NCBI RefSeq assembly: GCF_036388275.1
Contig: NZ_DASVSF010000002.1
Span: 343,008-407,007 of the forward strand
From: Longimicrobium sp.
GTDB lineage: Bacteria > Gemmatimonadota > Gemmatimonadetes > Longimicrobiales > Longimicrobiaceae
Length of the DNA: 64,000 nucleotides
Direction: 5' to 3'
Every line of letters starts with the position of its first letter. Positions within the stretch are counted from its first letter, which is position 1. The position numbers were made by a program, and so were the translations under genes. Shown here one piece after another: positions 9,533 through 17,949 of this stretch. Under the pieces are notes generated by a model. That model was not told the DNA's origin. It did no database searches and was given only the letters and a program-made list of their open reading frames with translations.

Positions 9533-10108
9533 GTGCCGAGCAGCCACGCCGCCCGTCCCGCGCCGGACGCCGCCGCACCCGCGGCGCCGAGGCCGGTCTT
9601 GAAGGCCGTTCCCACGAACGCCCCGGACTACGACGCGCTGTTCCGCGACGTATATCCGTCGCTGTTCCGCTACCTGCATCGGCTGACGGGCGACCACGAC
9701 CAGGCCGAGGACATCGCGCAGGAATCGTTCGTGCGCCTGCTGGGGCGGTCGCTCCCCGGCGACGAGGCGCGGCTGTGGCTGTTCACGGTGGCCACCAACC
9801 TGTTCCGCGACGGGGCGCGCACGCGCAAGCGCCGCGAACGGCTGCTGACGGCCACCCCGTGGAAGCCGTCGGCGCTCCCCGCGCCGGACGTGGAGGCGGA
9901 GCGAAAGTACGCGGTGCAGCAGGTGCGCCGCGCGCTGGAGCAGATTCCCGAACGCGACCGGCAGATGCTGCTGATGCGCGAAGAGGGCTTCAAGTACGAC
10001 GAAATCGCCCGTGTGGCCGGTGTGGCCCCGGGATCGGTAGGCACGCTGCTGGCCCGCGCAACCCGGCGGTTCCTGGCGGTGTACGACGGAGAACGGGAGG
10101 ACGGATGA
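9533..10108 (+). CDS. ECF-type RNA polymerase sigma factor
   Basis: 191 residues from GTG 9533. After a ~25-residue Ala/Pro-rich tail come sigma region 2 ('LFRYLHRLTGDHDQAEDIAQ', -10 recognition and core binding) and sigma region 4 ('IPERDRQMLLMREEGFKYDE' then an HTH 'IARVAGVAPGSVGTLLARA'). Regions 1 and 3 are absent, as in ECF sigmas. The gene overlaps the next one by ATGA, so sigma and anti-sigma are translationally coupled. It probably drives its own operon, including the receptor at 10916. Confidence 0.93.
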   Translation: MPSSHAARPAPDAAAPAAPRPVLKAVPTNAPDYDALFRDVYPSLFRYLHRLTGDHDQAEDIAQESFVRLLGRSLPGDEARLWLFTVATNLFRDGARTRKRRERLLTATPWKPSALPAPDVEAERKYAVQQVRRALEQIPERDRQMLLMREEGFKYDEIARVAGVAPGSVGTLLARATRRFLAVYDGEREDG

Positions 10109-10884
10109 CACACCTGGGTGAAGGCACCCTTCTGGAACTGCTCGACGGCGAGCTGGCGCCCGACCGGCGCGGCGCGGCCGACCGGCACCTGGCCGCATGT
10201 GCCGCGTGCGCGGGCGAGCTGGCCGAGCTTCGCGCGGGGGGCGAGCGGGCCTCGGCCCTGCTGGGGCTGGCCGACGTGCCTGCCCCCGTGCTGCGGGCAC
10301 AGGCCAATTTCCACCGCCGGCGCCGCGCCGGCCGTCCGCTGGCCGGTGCCGGGCGGGCGCTTCCGCGCGCGGCCGCCATCGCGCTGACGCTGGCCGTGGC
10401 CGGCGTGGCCGCGGCCGTGCCCGGCAGCCCCGTGAGGGGCTGGCTGGGCGGCGCGACGGTGGAGGAGCGGCCCGCCGAGCCGGTGCGGCTGGAGCGGGCG
10501 CCCGAAGCGCCCGCGCCCGCGCCCGCGGTGGGGCCCCTGCCCAAGGCGGTATCCATCCTTCCCGACGCGGGGCGCGTGCGGGTGGTGGTGTCGGGCTCGT
10601 CGCCCGAGCTGCGGGTGCGGACACGGCTGACGGACGGGCCCAACGCCGAGGTGCACGCCACGGGCTCCGCCGCGTCGGCGCGCTTCCGCACGGCGCCGGG
10701 GCGCATCGAAGTCGTGGGCGCCGGGCCGGGCGAGGTGGTGGTTCACCTTCCCGCGAGCGCCCGGACGGCGTTCCTGGAGGTGAACGGCCGCGTGTACGCC
10801 GCCAAGGAGGGCGCCACGCTGCGCTCACTGCAGCCGCGGGTGGACGGATCGGCCGCCGAGCCCGTCTTCCGCGCCGGGCCCTGA
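10105..10884 (+). CDS. Membrane-anchored anti-sigma factor with zinc-finger (ZAS-like) domain
   Basis: 259 residues; ATG 10105 overlaps the sigma stop by four bases. The N-terminus has the H-x3-C-x2-C zinc motif (H28, C32, C35) of anti-sigma ZAS domains, which should bind the ECF sigma factor. A single hydrophobic segment ('AAAIALTLAVAGVAAAV', about residues 90-106) is followed by a Pro/Ala linker and a ~110-residue periplasmic domain. The layout fits a cytoplasmic sigma-binding domain released by an envelope signal. The periplasmic domain has no family I can name. Confidence 0.88.
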   Translation: MTHLGEGTLLELLDGELAPDRRGAADRHLAACAACAGELAELRAGGERASALLGLADVPAPVLRAQANFHRRRRAGRPLAGAGRALPRAAAIALTLAVAGVAAAVPGSPVRGWLGGATVEERPAEPVRLERAPEAPAPAPAVGPLPKAVSILPDAGRVRVVVSGSSPELRVRTRLTDGPNAEVHATGSAASARFRTAPGRIEVVGAGPGEVVVHLPASARTAFLEVNGRVYAAKEGATLRSLQPRVDGSAAEPVFRAGP

Positions 10885-10915
10885 TGTCCATCCGCTTCCG
10901 CGCCGCCGTTCGCTG

Positions 10916-13132
10916 ATGCTCACCGCGCTGTTCGCCGCCGCGCTGATCGCCGCTGCCCCCGCCCAGGATACGGCCCGGGGGGTCATCCGCGGCACCGTGC
11001 AGAGCGACCCGTCGGGGCTGCCCGTGGCCCTGGCCGTCGTCGAGGCCGGGTCCGGCCCCCGCACGATGGTGGGGATGGCGGACAGCACCGGACGATACTC
11101 CCTGCGGGTGGGCGCCGGCTGGCAGGTGGTGCGCGTGCGGCACCTGGAGCACGCGCCGCAGGAGATGCAGGTGCTGGTTCCCTCCGGGGGCGAGGTGGTG
11201 CTGGACGTGGCGCTGGAGCTGCGGCCCATCGCCCTGGCCCCCGTGCGCGTCCACGCCCTGGGCGACCCGCGCGCCGACAGCATTTCGGTGCCCTCGACGG
11301 ACGTCAGCTACCTGATCGGCCATCGCACGCTGGGTGAGGGCGGCGGGCTGGACGGGGCGCTGGGGCAGGAGTACGAGCCGGCAGCGGAGCCCGACGGCGA
11401 CGAGGGCGACGCGCTGTACGTCCGCGGATCGTCGGGAATGCTGCAGCTGGTGCTGCTGGACGGCGCCCCCGTGTACGCCCCGTTCCACACCGGCGGGCTG
11501 CTGGAAACCTTCGAGCCCGGCGTGCTGGGGTCTGCCCGTCTGTACCTGGGCGGCGCGCCCGCGCGGTACGACGGCGGCTTGTCGTACGTGATGGACCTTT
11601 CCACCCGCGGCGGAAACGGCGACGGCCACTCGGGCGCCGGAGCGGTGGACATGATGTCGGCGCGCGGGCGCGCCGAGGGGCCGCTGGGGAACGGGGCGCG
11701 GTACCTGGTGTCGGCGCGCACGGTGCACGGCGCCAGCATGACGCAGCTGGAAAGCGAGCCGTTTCCCTATCAGTTCGGCGACGCGCTGGCGCGGCTGGAC
11801 GTGCCGACGCAGTACGGGGCGCTGTCCATCACCGGGTTCATGAACCGCGAAGGGGTGCGCATCGACACGGCCGGCCCGGGCGACGGCCATGCGCGGTGGG
11901 GCAACCTGGCCACCTCCATCCGCTGGCGCGGACGGCTGCGCGGCGCCGACGCGGAGCTCACCGTGGCGGGGGGACGCTTCGACGCCAACCTGCCCCAGCG
12001 CGACCCTGCCCGGCTGCTGCAGCTGGAGTGGCAGCAGGAGCGGCTGCGGCTGGGGCTGGACCTGGCCAGCGACCTGCGCGGGGGGGTGCGGCTGCGCTAC
12101 GGCGCGTCGCTGGACCGCACCTGGTTCCGGCACATCGCCACCGTTCCCGAGGAGTACCGGCTGCTGCTGTACTCGCGCGGCGCCGGCTCGGCGGCCGGCG
12201 GCTACGTGGACGCGTCGTGGCAGCCCGCCCGGCGCGTGCTTCTGCGCGGGGGCCTTCGCGGCGACCACTTCTCGGTGGGCCAGGTGGCCAAGGTGGCGCC
12301 GCGCGCCTCGGCTACCTGGCTGCTGTCGGACGGCGCGGCGCTGACGCTGGCGGCCGGGCGCTACCACCAGTACGTGCGCGTTCCGCGGCCTTCGCTTCAG
12401 GCGGGCGCGCCTCCGCGCAACAGCGCCGATGCCATCCGCGTTCCCACGCAGATTGCCGTCGCCAGCGCCACCCACCTCGCCATGTCGCTGGACCAGGAGC
12501 TGGTGGCCGGCGTGCGGCTGGGGCTGGAAGGGTTCTACAAGCGCTTCCACGGCCTGCCGCTGAAGGACGCCAACATCTCCCACAACTCGGGGGTGGACGT
12601 GTGGGTGCGCCGCACGGCGGGCGAGGTGACCGGCTGGCTCGGGTACTCGCTTTCGTGGGGGTGGAACTCGAACGAGGGGATGGGCACCTCGGCCGAGTTC
12701 GTGGGCCGGCAGACGGTGAGCGCGGGCGTCCGCGGCCCGGTGTGGCGCCGCACGCTGCTGGGGCTGCGGGTGGCGTACGGCGATGGCCTGGCCTACACCC
12801 CGGTGACCGTGGGAGGGCAGGCCGAGGCGCTGGACGGGGCGAGCCTTCCCGTGTACCAGAGCGGCAACTCGGTGCGGCTGGACAGCGACTCACCGCTGCG
12901 GGGGCCCTCTGCGGACTTCCTGCGCGTGGATGCCGAGGTGTCTCGCACCTGGACGCCCATGGTGGCCGGCCGCCGCACCCAGCTGACGCCCTACCTGAAG
13001 GTTCTCAACGCGCTGGAAAGCCGCGACGCGCTCTTCTACCGCTACTTCGCCGAGGGCGACAGCGGCGCGCGCCTGCAGCCCGTGTCAACCCTGCCCGTGG
13101 TGCCGGTGGTGGGGGTTGCCTGGCACTTCTGA
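10916..13132 (+). CDS. TonB-dependent receptor with carboxypeptidase-like N-terminal domain
   Basis: 738 residues. After a short signal sequence (MLTALFAAALIAAAPAQ) comes a carboxypeptidase-regulatory-like beta domain (~20-105, 'GVIRGTVQSDPSGLPVALAV'). The plug follows ('ALYVRGSSGMLQLVLLDGAP', 'LGGAPARYDGGLSYVMDLST'), then a beta-barrel ending in aromatic '...VVGVAWHF', the C-terminal signal for barrel assembly. It is downstream of the sigma/anti-sigma pair with a 31-base gap, so it is the probable regulatory target. Substrate not predictable. Start ATG 10916 is supported by the signal peptide. Confidence 0.88.
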   Translation: MLTALFAAALIAAAPAQDTARGVIRGTVQSDPSGLPVALAVVEAGSGPRTMVGMADSTGRYSLRVGAGWQVVRVRHLEHAPQEMQVLVPSGGEVVLDVALELRPIALAPVRVHALGDPRADSISVPSTDVSYLIGHRTLGEGGGLDGALGQEYEPAAEPDGDEGDALYVRGSSGMLQLVLLDGAPVYAPFHTGGLLETFEPGVLGSARLYLGGAPARYDGGLSYVMDLSTRGGNGDGHSGAGAVDMMSARGRAEGPLGNGARYLVSARTVHGASMTQLESEPFPYQFGDALARLDVPTQYGALSITGFMNREGVRIDTAGPGDGHARWGNLATSIRWRGRLRGADAELTVAGGRFDANLPQRDPARLLQLEWQQERLRLGLDLASDLRGGVRLRYGASLDRTWFRHIATVPEEYRLLLYSRGAGSAAGGYVDASWQPARRVLLRGGLRGDHFSVGQVAKVAPRASATWLLSDGAALTLAAGRYHQYVRVPRPSLQAGAPPRNSADAIRVPTQIAVASATHLAMSLDQELVAGVRLGLEGFYKRFHGLPLKDANISHNSGVDVWVRRTAGEVTGWLGYSLSWGWNSNEGMGTSAEFVGRQTVSAGVRGPVWRRTLLGLRVAYGDGLAYTPVTVGGQAEALDGASLPVYQSGNSVRLDSDSPLRGPSADFLRVDAEVSRTWTPMVAGRRTQLTPYLKVLNALESRDALFYRYFAEGDSGARLQPVSTLPVVPVVGVAWHF

Positions 13133-13207
13133 CGGTTGAGAAAGCCAGGACCTTTGCATAGCTTCATCTCCCGCCCGCCGATTTCCTTCCCCGAAGTCCA
13201 AAACGCC

Positions 13208-13981
13208 ATGCACCCCACCATGCTGCGCCCGCTGAACGTGGGCGAGATCCTGGACCGCTCCTTTTCGCTGTACCGCCGCCAGTTCGCGCCCATGCTGGGC
13301 ACGGCGCTGACGCTGTACCTGCCGCTGGCCGTGCTGTCGGCGACCCTTGGCGTCGCCGCGGCGTCCGGGTCCGATGCGGCGCTCGTGGGCGGCGGCATCC
13401 TGGTCCTGCTGATCGCCCCGATGATGCTGGTGGGGGTGGTGCTGGCGCTTGCCGCGCTCACCTACCAGGCCAGCCGGGCGTACATGGGGCACCCGGCCAC
13501 CGTCGGCGAGGCCGTGCGGCACGGCTTCGCCCGCTTCTTTCCCCTGGCGCTGGCGATGATCCTTACCGGCATCGCCGTTTTCCTGGGGCTGTTCGGGCTG
13601 CTGATCGGGGCACTGATCGTGTACGTGCTGCTCTTCGCGGTGGTCCCGGCGGTGGTGGTGGAGCGGCGGGGGCCGCTCGCGGCCCTTCAGCGTTCGGCGG
13701 AGCTGGCGGAGGGCGACTGGTGGCGGATCTGCGCCGTGGTCCTCGTCGCCGGGCTGATCGCCACCCTGCCCTCCATGGCGGTGCGGTTCCTGATGGCGTC
13801 CGCGGTCAGCGCCACTGACCCGATGTCGCAGGGGTTCGTCAGCGCACTCGGCGCGCTGGTGAACGCGCTGACGTATCCGTTTTCCGTGGCGGCCACGGTC
13901 ATCCTGTACTACGACCGCCGCGTGCGCGCCGAGGGGCTGGACGTGGAGCTGATGGCCGCCACCGCCCCGGTGCCGGCCTGA
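13208..13981 (+). CDS. Polytopic membrane protein, unknown function
   Basis: 257 residues from ATG 13208. 'LRPLNVGEILDRSFSLYRRQ' at the start, then about six hydrophobic helices, including 'LVLLIAPMMLVGVVLALAAL' and 'LALAMILTGIAVFLGLFGLL'. The N-terminal 'R-P-L-x-x-G-E-I-L-D-x-(A/S)-F-x-L-Y-R' signature is common in membrane proteins annotated as glycerophosphoryl diester phosphodiesterase membrane domain or DUF7544-like, none with a firm function. It follows the receptor gene after 75 bases on the same strand and ends in a strong terminator, so it may share that transcript. Confidence 0.75.
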   Translation: MHPTMLRPLNVGEILDRSFSLYRRQFAPMLGTALTLYLPLAVLSATLGVAAASGSDAALVGGGILVLLIAPMMLVGVVLALAALTYQASRAYMGHPATVGEAVRHGFARFFPLALAMILTGIAVFLGLFGLLIGALIVYVLLFAVVPAVVVERRGPLAALQRSAELAEGDWWRICAVVLVAGLIATLPSMAVRFLMASAVSATDPMSQGFVSALGALVNALTYPFSVAATVILYYDRRVRAEGLDVELMAATAPVPA

Positions 13982-14004
13982 GCCAGCTCGAGGCCGACGA
14001 AACG

Positions 14005-14046
14005 CGGGCGGGCCGAATCCTCGGCCCGCCCGCTCCTTTTTTCTGT
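14005..14046 (+). terminator. Rho-independent terminator
   Basis: Perfect 12-bp stem CGGGCGGGCCGA (14005-14016) / TCGGCCCGCCCG (14021-14032) with an ATCC loop and a CTCCTTTTTTCTG tail. It ends the sigma/receptor/membrane-protein unit and lies just before the converging gene at 14058. Confidence 0.9.
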
Positions 14047-14057
14047 CGATTGGAGCC

Positions 14058-14912
14058 CTACCAGTCCATCCCGGCGGAAACCAGGAGGCCCCACGCCGGG
14101 CTGAACGGGGTGTAGCCGGCCACCGCCTCGGCCAGCAGCCAGCGGCGCCCGCCGGCACGCACCCCCAGGCGCACCTCGCCCAGCGACTCGTTGCCGCGGA
14201 TCTCGCGGCGCCGGGGCCTGCCCACCTGCTGGCCCAGCACGGTGACCATCGGCCGGAGGGAGCCCACGGCGTACTCGGCGCGCAGGGCGTACACCAGCAG
14301 GTCGTCCTGCTCGAAGGTGGGCCGCCGCGTGCCGAAGATGCCCACGCCCGCCTCGGCCTGCAGCGCAATGGGCCCGCGGACGGTGCGCCCGCCAAGGGTG
14401 GCCATGAAGTCCGTCGCGTCCCGGTCCAGCCCCACCGCGTTGTCCGTGGTCGGCAGCCGCGTGCCGAACCGCAGGGCGGCGGCCACGGGCGCGCCGTCGC
14501 CGGTCAGGCGGATGGCGGTGAGGATGCGGTAGTCGCCCGCGTCGCGGCGCTTTCCGTCGTCCGTCATCTTGACGTACGGCTCCGGCGCGGCGAACGAGGA
14601 TTCTTCGTCGAAGAACCGCTGCACGGTGCCGCCGCCCTCCAGCACCACGCGGCCGGTGCGCCAGAACGCCCGCCAGTTTCCCGCCTCCACCAGCGTGCCC
14701 TCCGTTCCCGCCAGCGACGCGCGCTGCCCCGCCATCCATCCACCACCCACCTGCGCCGACACGGTTCGCCCGCCGTCGAACATTCGCCACTCCAACGCGT
14801 CCAGCGGCCGCAGCTGCGCCGATGCGCGCGCGGGCAGTGCACAGAGGGCCAGCAGAAACGCGGTTCGCCGCGCGATGTGCATCCGCGCGGCGAGCGGGAT
14901 TGGGCGCATCAT
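14058..14912 (-). CDS. Predicted outer-membrane beta-barrel protein
   Basis: 284 residues from the ATG at 14912; ATGs at 14909 and 14882 are alternatives, and the last gives the most compact signal peptide (MHIARRTAFLLALCALPARASA). The mature part alternates hydrophobic and polar residues in many short strands rich in Gly, Arg and aromatics ('ALEWRMFDGGRTVSAQVGGG', 'IALQAEAGVGIFGT', 'LAEAVAGYTPFSPAWGLLVS') and ends in '...SAGMDW', an aromatic C-terminus typical of barrels. No family name can be given. No SD supports any one start clearly. Confidence 0.65.
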   Translation of the reverse strand: MMRPIPLAARMHIARRTAFLLALCALPARASAQLRPLDALEWRMFDGGRTVSAQVGGGWMAGQRASLAGTEGTLVEAGNWRAFWRTGRVVLEGGGTVQRFFDEESSFAAPEPYVKMTDDGKRRDAGDYRILTAIRLTGDGAPVAAALRFGTRLPTTDNAVGLDRDATDFMATLGGRTVRGPIALQAEAGVGIFGTRRPTFEQDDLLVYALRAEYAVGSLRPMVTVLGQQVGRPRRREIRGNESLGEVRLGVRAGGRRWLLAEAVAGYTPFSPAWGLLVSAGMDW

Positions 14913-14961
14913 CCGTGGCTCGACTGGAGAGATGGGGAGGCGGAGATGCCGTGCCGCCGCT

Positions 14962-16056
14962 TCAGATCTCGCGCATGGTGAGCACGGCGCCCAGCTTCTT
15001 GCCCTCGGCGAAGACGGGGCTCGCACTGCCCTCCAGGCGCGCTTCCGTGCCGTCGCCGCGCCGGACGAGCCACCGTTCGTTGGTGACCACTTCGTCGTTC
15101 AGGGCCGCGCGGGCCAGCGGAAGGTCGTGCGCGGGGTACTCGCTCCCGTCTTCGCGCAGCAGGTGGTACTCGCGCGTGTAGGCCTCGGGTGCCACGCCCA
15201 GGCGCTGCGTTCCATGCATCCGCTCCGCGGCGTCGTTGACGAACCGGATGTGCCCCTCGGCGTCGGTCACGATCACGCCTTCCAGCAGCTGCGCCAGGAT
15301 GGCCCGGTGCTCGACCGCCGCGCGCTGCATCTGCGAACGCTCGGCGACGAGGTCCGTCACGTCCACGCTCAGGCTGAGGATGCCGGACACCCGGCCGTCG
15401 GCCTCGAACAGGGGCTGGTAGATGACGTTGAAGCAGCCTTTCACCCGTTCGCCGGTGCCGGTGGGGTCGAATTCCACGGGCATTTCATGGCCTTCGAAGG
15501 CCTCCCCGGTGGCGTACACCTGGTCGAGCAGCTCGAAGAAGCCCTGGCCTTCCAGTTCGGGAAAGGCGTCGCGCACCGTGCGGCCTTCCACCTCGCGGTC
15601 GCCGATCAGGCGAAGCCCCATCTCGTTCACCACCTCGAACCGGTGCTCCGGCCCGCGCACGATGCTGATGGCGATGGGCGCCTGCCGCACGATGCTGCGC
15701 ACCGCTTCGCGCACCGCCTCACCGTGCTGCCGGCGGGCGATCTCGGTGATGTCGCTGAAGAGCAGGAGGGTGTTCCCGTCGCCGGAGGGCGCCGCGCGCA
15801 CCTTGTGCCACACGTAGAGCGAGGGGTAGAAGTGCTCGACGATGCGCACCAGCTCCTGCTCGCGTGCCATGCGCACCTCGCTCTCGAAGCGCGTGCCCGC
15901 GACGTCGGGAAGCGCCTCCCACACCACGCGGCCGACGAGGTCGGCGCGGCGGCGGCGGAACAGGGTTTCGGCGCGGCGGTTGGCTTCGGTGATGCGCCAG
16001 TCCGCATCCAGCACCAGCACGCCGTCGGTTACGTTGTCGAGAATGGTCTGCAGCAT
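14962..16056 (-). CDS. Multi-PAS-domain sensory protein without output domain
   Basis: 364 residues from ATG 16056 (GGGAG five bases upstream). Three PAS units are visible: residues ~1-105 ('ILDNVTDGVLVLDADWRITE'), ~115-235 ('RSIVRQAPIAISIVRG'), and ~250-364 ('ILAQLLEGVIVTDAEGHIRF'). Each ends in the usual 'F-x-D-I-T' or similar strand. The protein stops right after the last PAS strand ('AVLTMREI'), where a histidine kinase, GGDEF or other effector normally follows. It may act by protein-protein contacts or be the remnant of a longer sensor. The stop is clean and no kinase remnant is seen downstream. Confidence 0.85.
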   Translation of the reverse strand: MLQTILDNVTDGVLVLDADWRITEANRRAETLFRRRRADLVGRVVWEALPDVAGTRFESEVRMAREQELVRIVEHFYPSLYVWHKVRAAPSGDGNTLLLFSDITEIARRQHGEAVREAVRSIVRQAPIAISIVRGPEHRFEVVNEMGLRLIGDREVEGRTVRDAFPELEGQGFFELLDQVYATGEAFEGHEMPVEFDPTGTGERVKGCFNVIYQPLFEADGRVSGILSLSVDVTDLVAERSQMQRAAVEHRAILAQLLEGVIVTDAEGHIRFVNDAAERMHGTQRLGVAPEAYTREYHLLREDGSEYPAHDLPLARAALNDEVVTNERWLVRRGDGTEARLEGSASPVFAEGKKLGAVLTMREI

Positions 16057-16129
16057 GATTCTCCCACTCGAGGCACTTGATCCAGCGGAGAATCTAGCGG
16101 CTGTCCGCGGCGGGGGCGAGCGACGGGGC

Positions 16130-16735
16130 TCAACCGCCCGGCTGCGCGAGGTGCTGGAGCAGGCGTTCGCACCGTGGTGCACGCGCCCGGACGGTCCCGG
16201 GGTCCAGGCTTTCGAGGATCTTCGGCGCGTGCCGCGTTTTGAGGTACAAGCCCGGCTGCGTGTTGCGCGTAGCATCCTTGAGCGCCTTTTCGACGTCTGC
16301 CTTCGCGATCTCCTCGACGTTTTTGCGCTTCGGGATAGACGCAGCGGCGAAGCGCTGCCCGTAGAACTTGGTCAGGGCTTTCACGTCAGCAACGAACCAC
16401 GATTCCATCGCCTCGGTCATCAGGTGGATGGAATCGTCCTTGGCGAACGAGAGATCCCATCGGTCCTGCGCGGCCAGGTGCTCGCGCTCCGTACCGACTA
16501 CCGGCCCTTCCGCATCGACGACCAGGAGAACGTGTGAGTTCGGATGATCTCTCCAGCCCCGCACGAAAAGTTCATAGGTTTCCTCGCGCGAGCCACACAT
16601 CACGACGCGCCATATGGTCTTCTGCGAGCCGCCGGTCACACGCGACTTCTCAAAGAACTGCGCGAGCCCGGCCCGAAGTGACGCCTTGCTGTCACGACCG
16701 CGACCCCCTTCCACATACATCCAAATCTCGTTCAC
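16130..16735 (-). CDS. DUF4276 family protein, partner of the AAA ATPase
   Basis: 201 residues. The GTG at 16735 overlaps the ATPase TGA (GTGA) and has GGAGG upstream inside the ATPase end, so the two are translationally coupled. The N-terminal 'NEIWMYVEGGRGRDSKASLR' and the following 'VLLVVDAEGPVVG', then 'HLMTEAMESWFVADVKAL', are the DUF4276 pattern. The invariant-looking Glu in 'VEGG' and the D-x-E of 'VDAEG' resemble the E and DxD motifs of TOPRIM nuclease domains; that link is my inference. Together with the ATPase it could form a split OLD-like (ATPase + TOPRIM) complex. Confidence 0.8.
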   Translation of the reverse strand: MNEIWMYVEGGRGRDSKASLRAGLAQFFEKSRVTGGSQKTIWRVVMCGSREETYELFVRGWRDHPNSHVLLVVDAEGPVVGTEREHLAAQDRWDLSFAKDDSIHLMTEAMESWFVADVKALTKFYGQRFAAASIPKRKNVEEIAKADVEKALKDATRNTQPGLYLKTRHAPKILESLDPGTVRARAPRCERLLQHLAQPGG

Positions 16736-17904
16736 CAGCGGTTCCCTCCGATCTCCCCCATCCGCCAGAGTTCGCCGAGCGAGTACTTCTCCAGCCACTC
16801 GCGCAGGGGCTCCGCCTCTAGGCGCTTCATCGTCGTGCCATCCGGAGTGCTTTCGCAAACCAAGATGCACTCCGGCGTGTCCGAGAGCGCTGAGACGAGC
16901 GTTTCCGAGTGGGTCGTGACGAACAGCTGCGTGCGCTCCGAGGCCTTCCGCAGCAGTTCCGCGATCGTCGGCAGGATGTCCGGATGCAGCCCCAGCTCCG
17001 GCTCCTCAATCCCGATCACCGGCGGCGGGTTCGGATGCAAGAGGATCGCAAGCAGGCACAGGTAGCGCAGCGTCCCGTCCGACAGCCGCGTGGCAGGGAT
17101 CAGCCGGCCACCTTCCTCTTCGATGTATAATTGCAGTGTGCCGCCTTGGATCTTGGTCGTGATGTACCTGGCCCGTTCGTAGAACTTGCGAAGGTACTCA
17201 CTCACTTCGTCGCGCTTGGCGGAAGTTTGGCTTAGGTCGTGTAGAATCAGGCCGAGGTTGCTACCATCCGGTAGCAGGAAATCGTTCGGGAGATCCGTAG
17301 GTTGCGGCAATCGCGCAGCCGACCGCCGGGCGACGTTCCAGTCCTGAAATAGCGCGATACTGCTGAACCTGTCTCCAATGTACGTGATCTCAGGGTATGT
17401 GATCGGATCCCGCAACTGGGAGAGGATCGATTTATCAGCCTTCATCTCCGCCACCGCCTCTGCACGCCCCTCTTGCAGGGGACTGTTCAGTGTGCCTGTA
17501 CCCGATCCGGATTTGTACAAAAACTCTCTAACGCCGTCCTGCCGATAGATATACTCGTGGATGATTTCTAAGCGGGTGCCTAGGGCAGTGAGGAAAAACC
17601 CAAAGACCAGCGGTGACGTTGAACTTCTGACGTATGGACGGAGTTCTACCTCGATCCACGCCGCGTCAGGATTGCGATCCCCCTTCCAGATATACTCGGT
17701 GACACCGCCGCCGCTCCGGAGTAACCCCGCCAAATCACCGGGCGAGGCGCGCAGCACTGCCAATGCCTCGAGGACGTTCGACTTACCCGACCCGTTCGGT
17801 CCTATCAACACGTTCAGAGCCCGCAAGCCAACCGAGACACCCGGGGTGGCGAAGGAGAGAAAGTCTTCGAGCCGAAGCTCCCGGATCAACAAGGTATCTC
17901 GCAT
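16732..17904 (-). CDS. AAA family ATPase (OLD/RecF-like, AAA_21 type)
   Basis: 390 residues from ATG 17904. The N-terminus 'IRELRLEDFLSFATPGVSVG' then 'LNVLIGPNGSGKSNVLEALA' contains Walker A GPNGSGKSN. The C-terminal half has the ABC-like 'LSDGTLRYLCLLAIL' signature, Walker B 'PPVIGIEEPELGLHPDIL' and the His switch 'QLFVTTHSETLVSAL'. This arrangement defines SMC/OLD-type ATPases used in antiphage and DNA-repair complexes. It overlaps the DUF4276 gene. G+C is lower than in flanking genes, consistent with acquisition as a two-gene cassette. Confidence 0.9.
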   Translation of the reverse strand: MRDTLLIRELRLEDFLSFATPGVSVGLRALNVLIGPNGSGKSNVLEALAVLRASPGDLAGLLRSGGGVTEYIWKGDRNPDAAWIEVELRPYVRSSTSPLVFGFFLTALGTRLEIIHEYIYRQDGVREFLYKSGSGTGTLNSPLQEGRAEAVAEMKADKSILSQLRDPITYPEITYIGDRFSSIALFQDWNVARRSAARLPQPTDLPNDFLLPDGSNLGLILHDLSQTSAKRDEVSEYLRKFYERARYITTKIQGGTLQLYIEEEGGRLIPATRLSDGTLRYLCLLAILLHPNPPPVIGIEEPELGLHPDILPTIAELLRKASERTQLFVTTHSETLVSALSDTPECILVCESTPDGTTMKRLEAEPLREWLEKYSLGELWRMGEIGGNRW

Positions 17905-17949
17905 ACTATGCGTCTATAGGGATAAGCGAGTGTTGAAGATGTCTTTTAG

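Noticed and set aside
9500..12583. Minus-strand open frame of ~1027 codons opposite the ECF sigma and TonB-receptor genes
   Set aside because: Very high G+C makes antisense frames long; it lies opposite clearly coding genes, has low-complexity Arg/Ala/Gly/Pro content and no motif.
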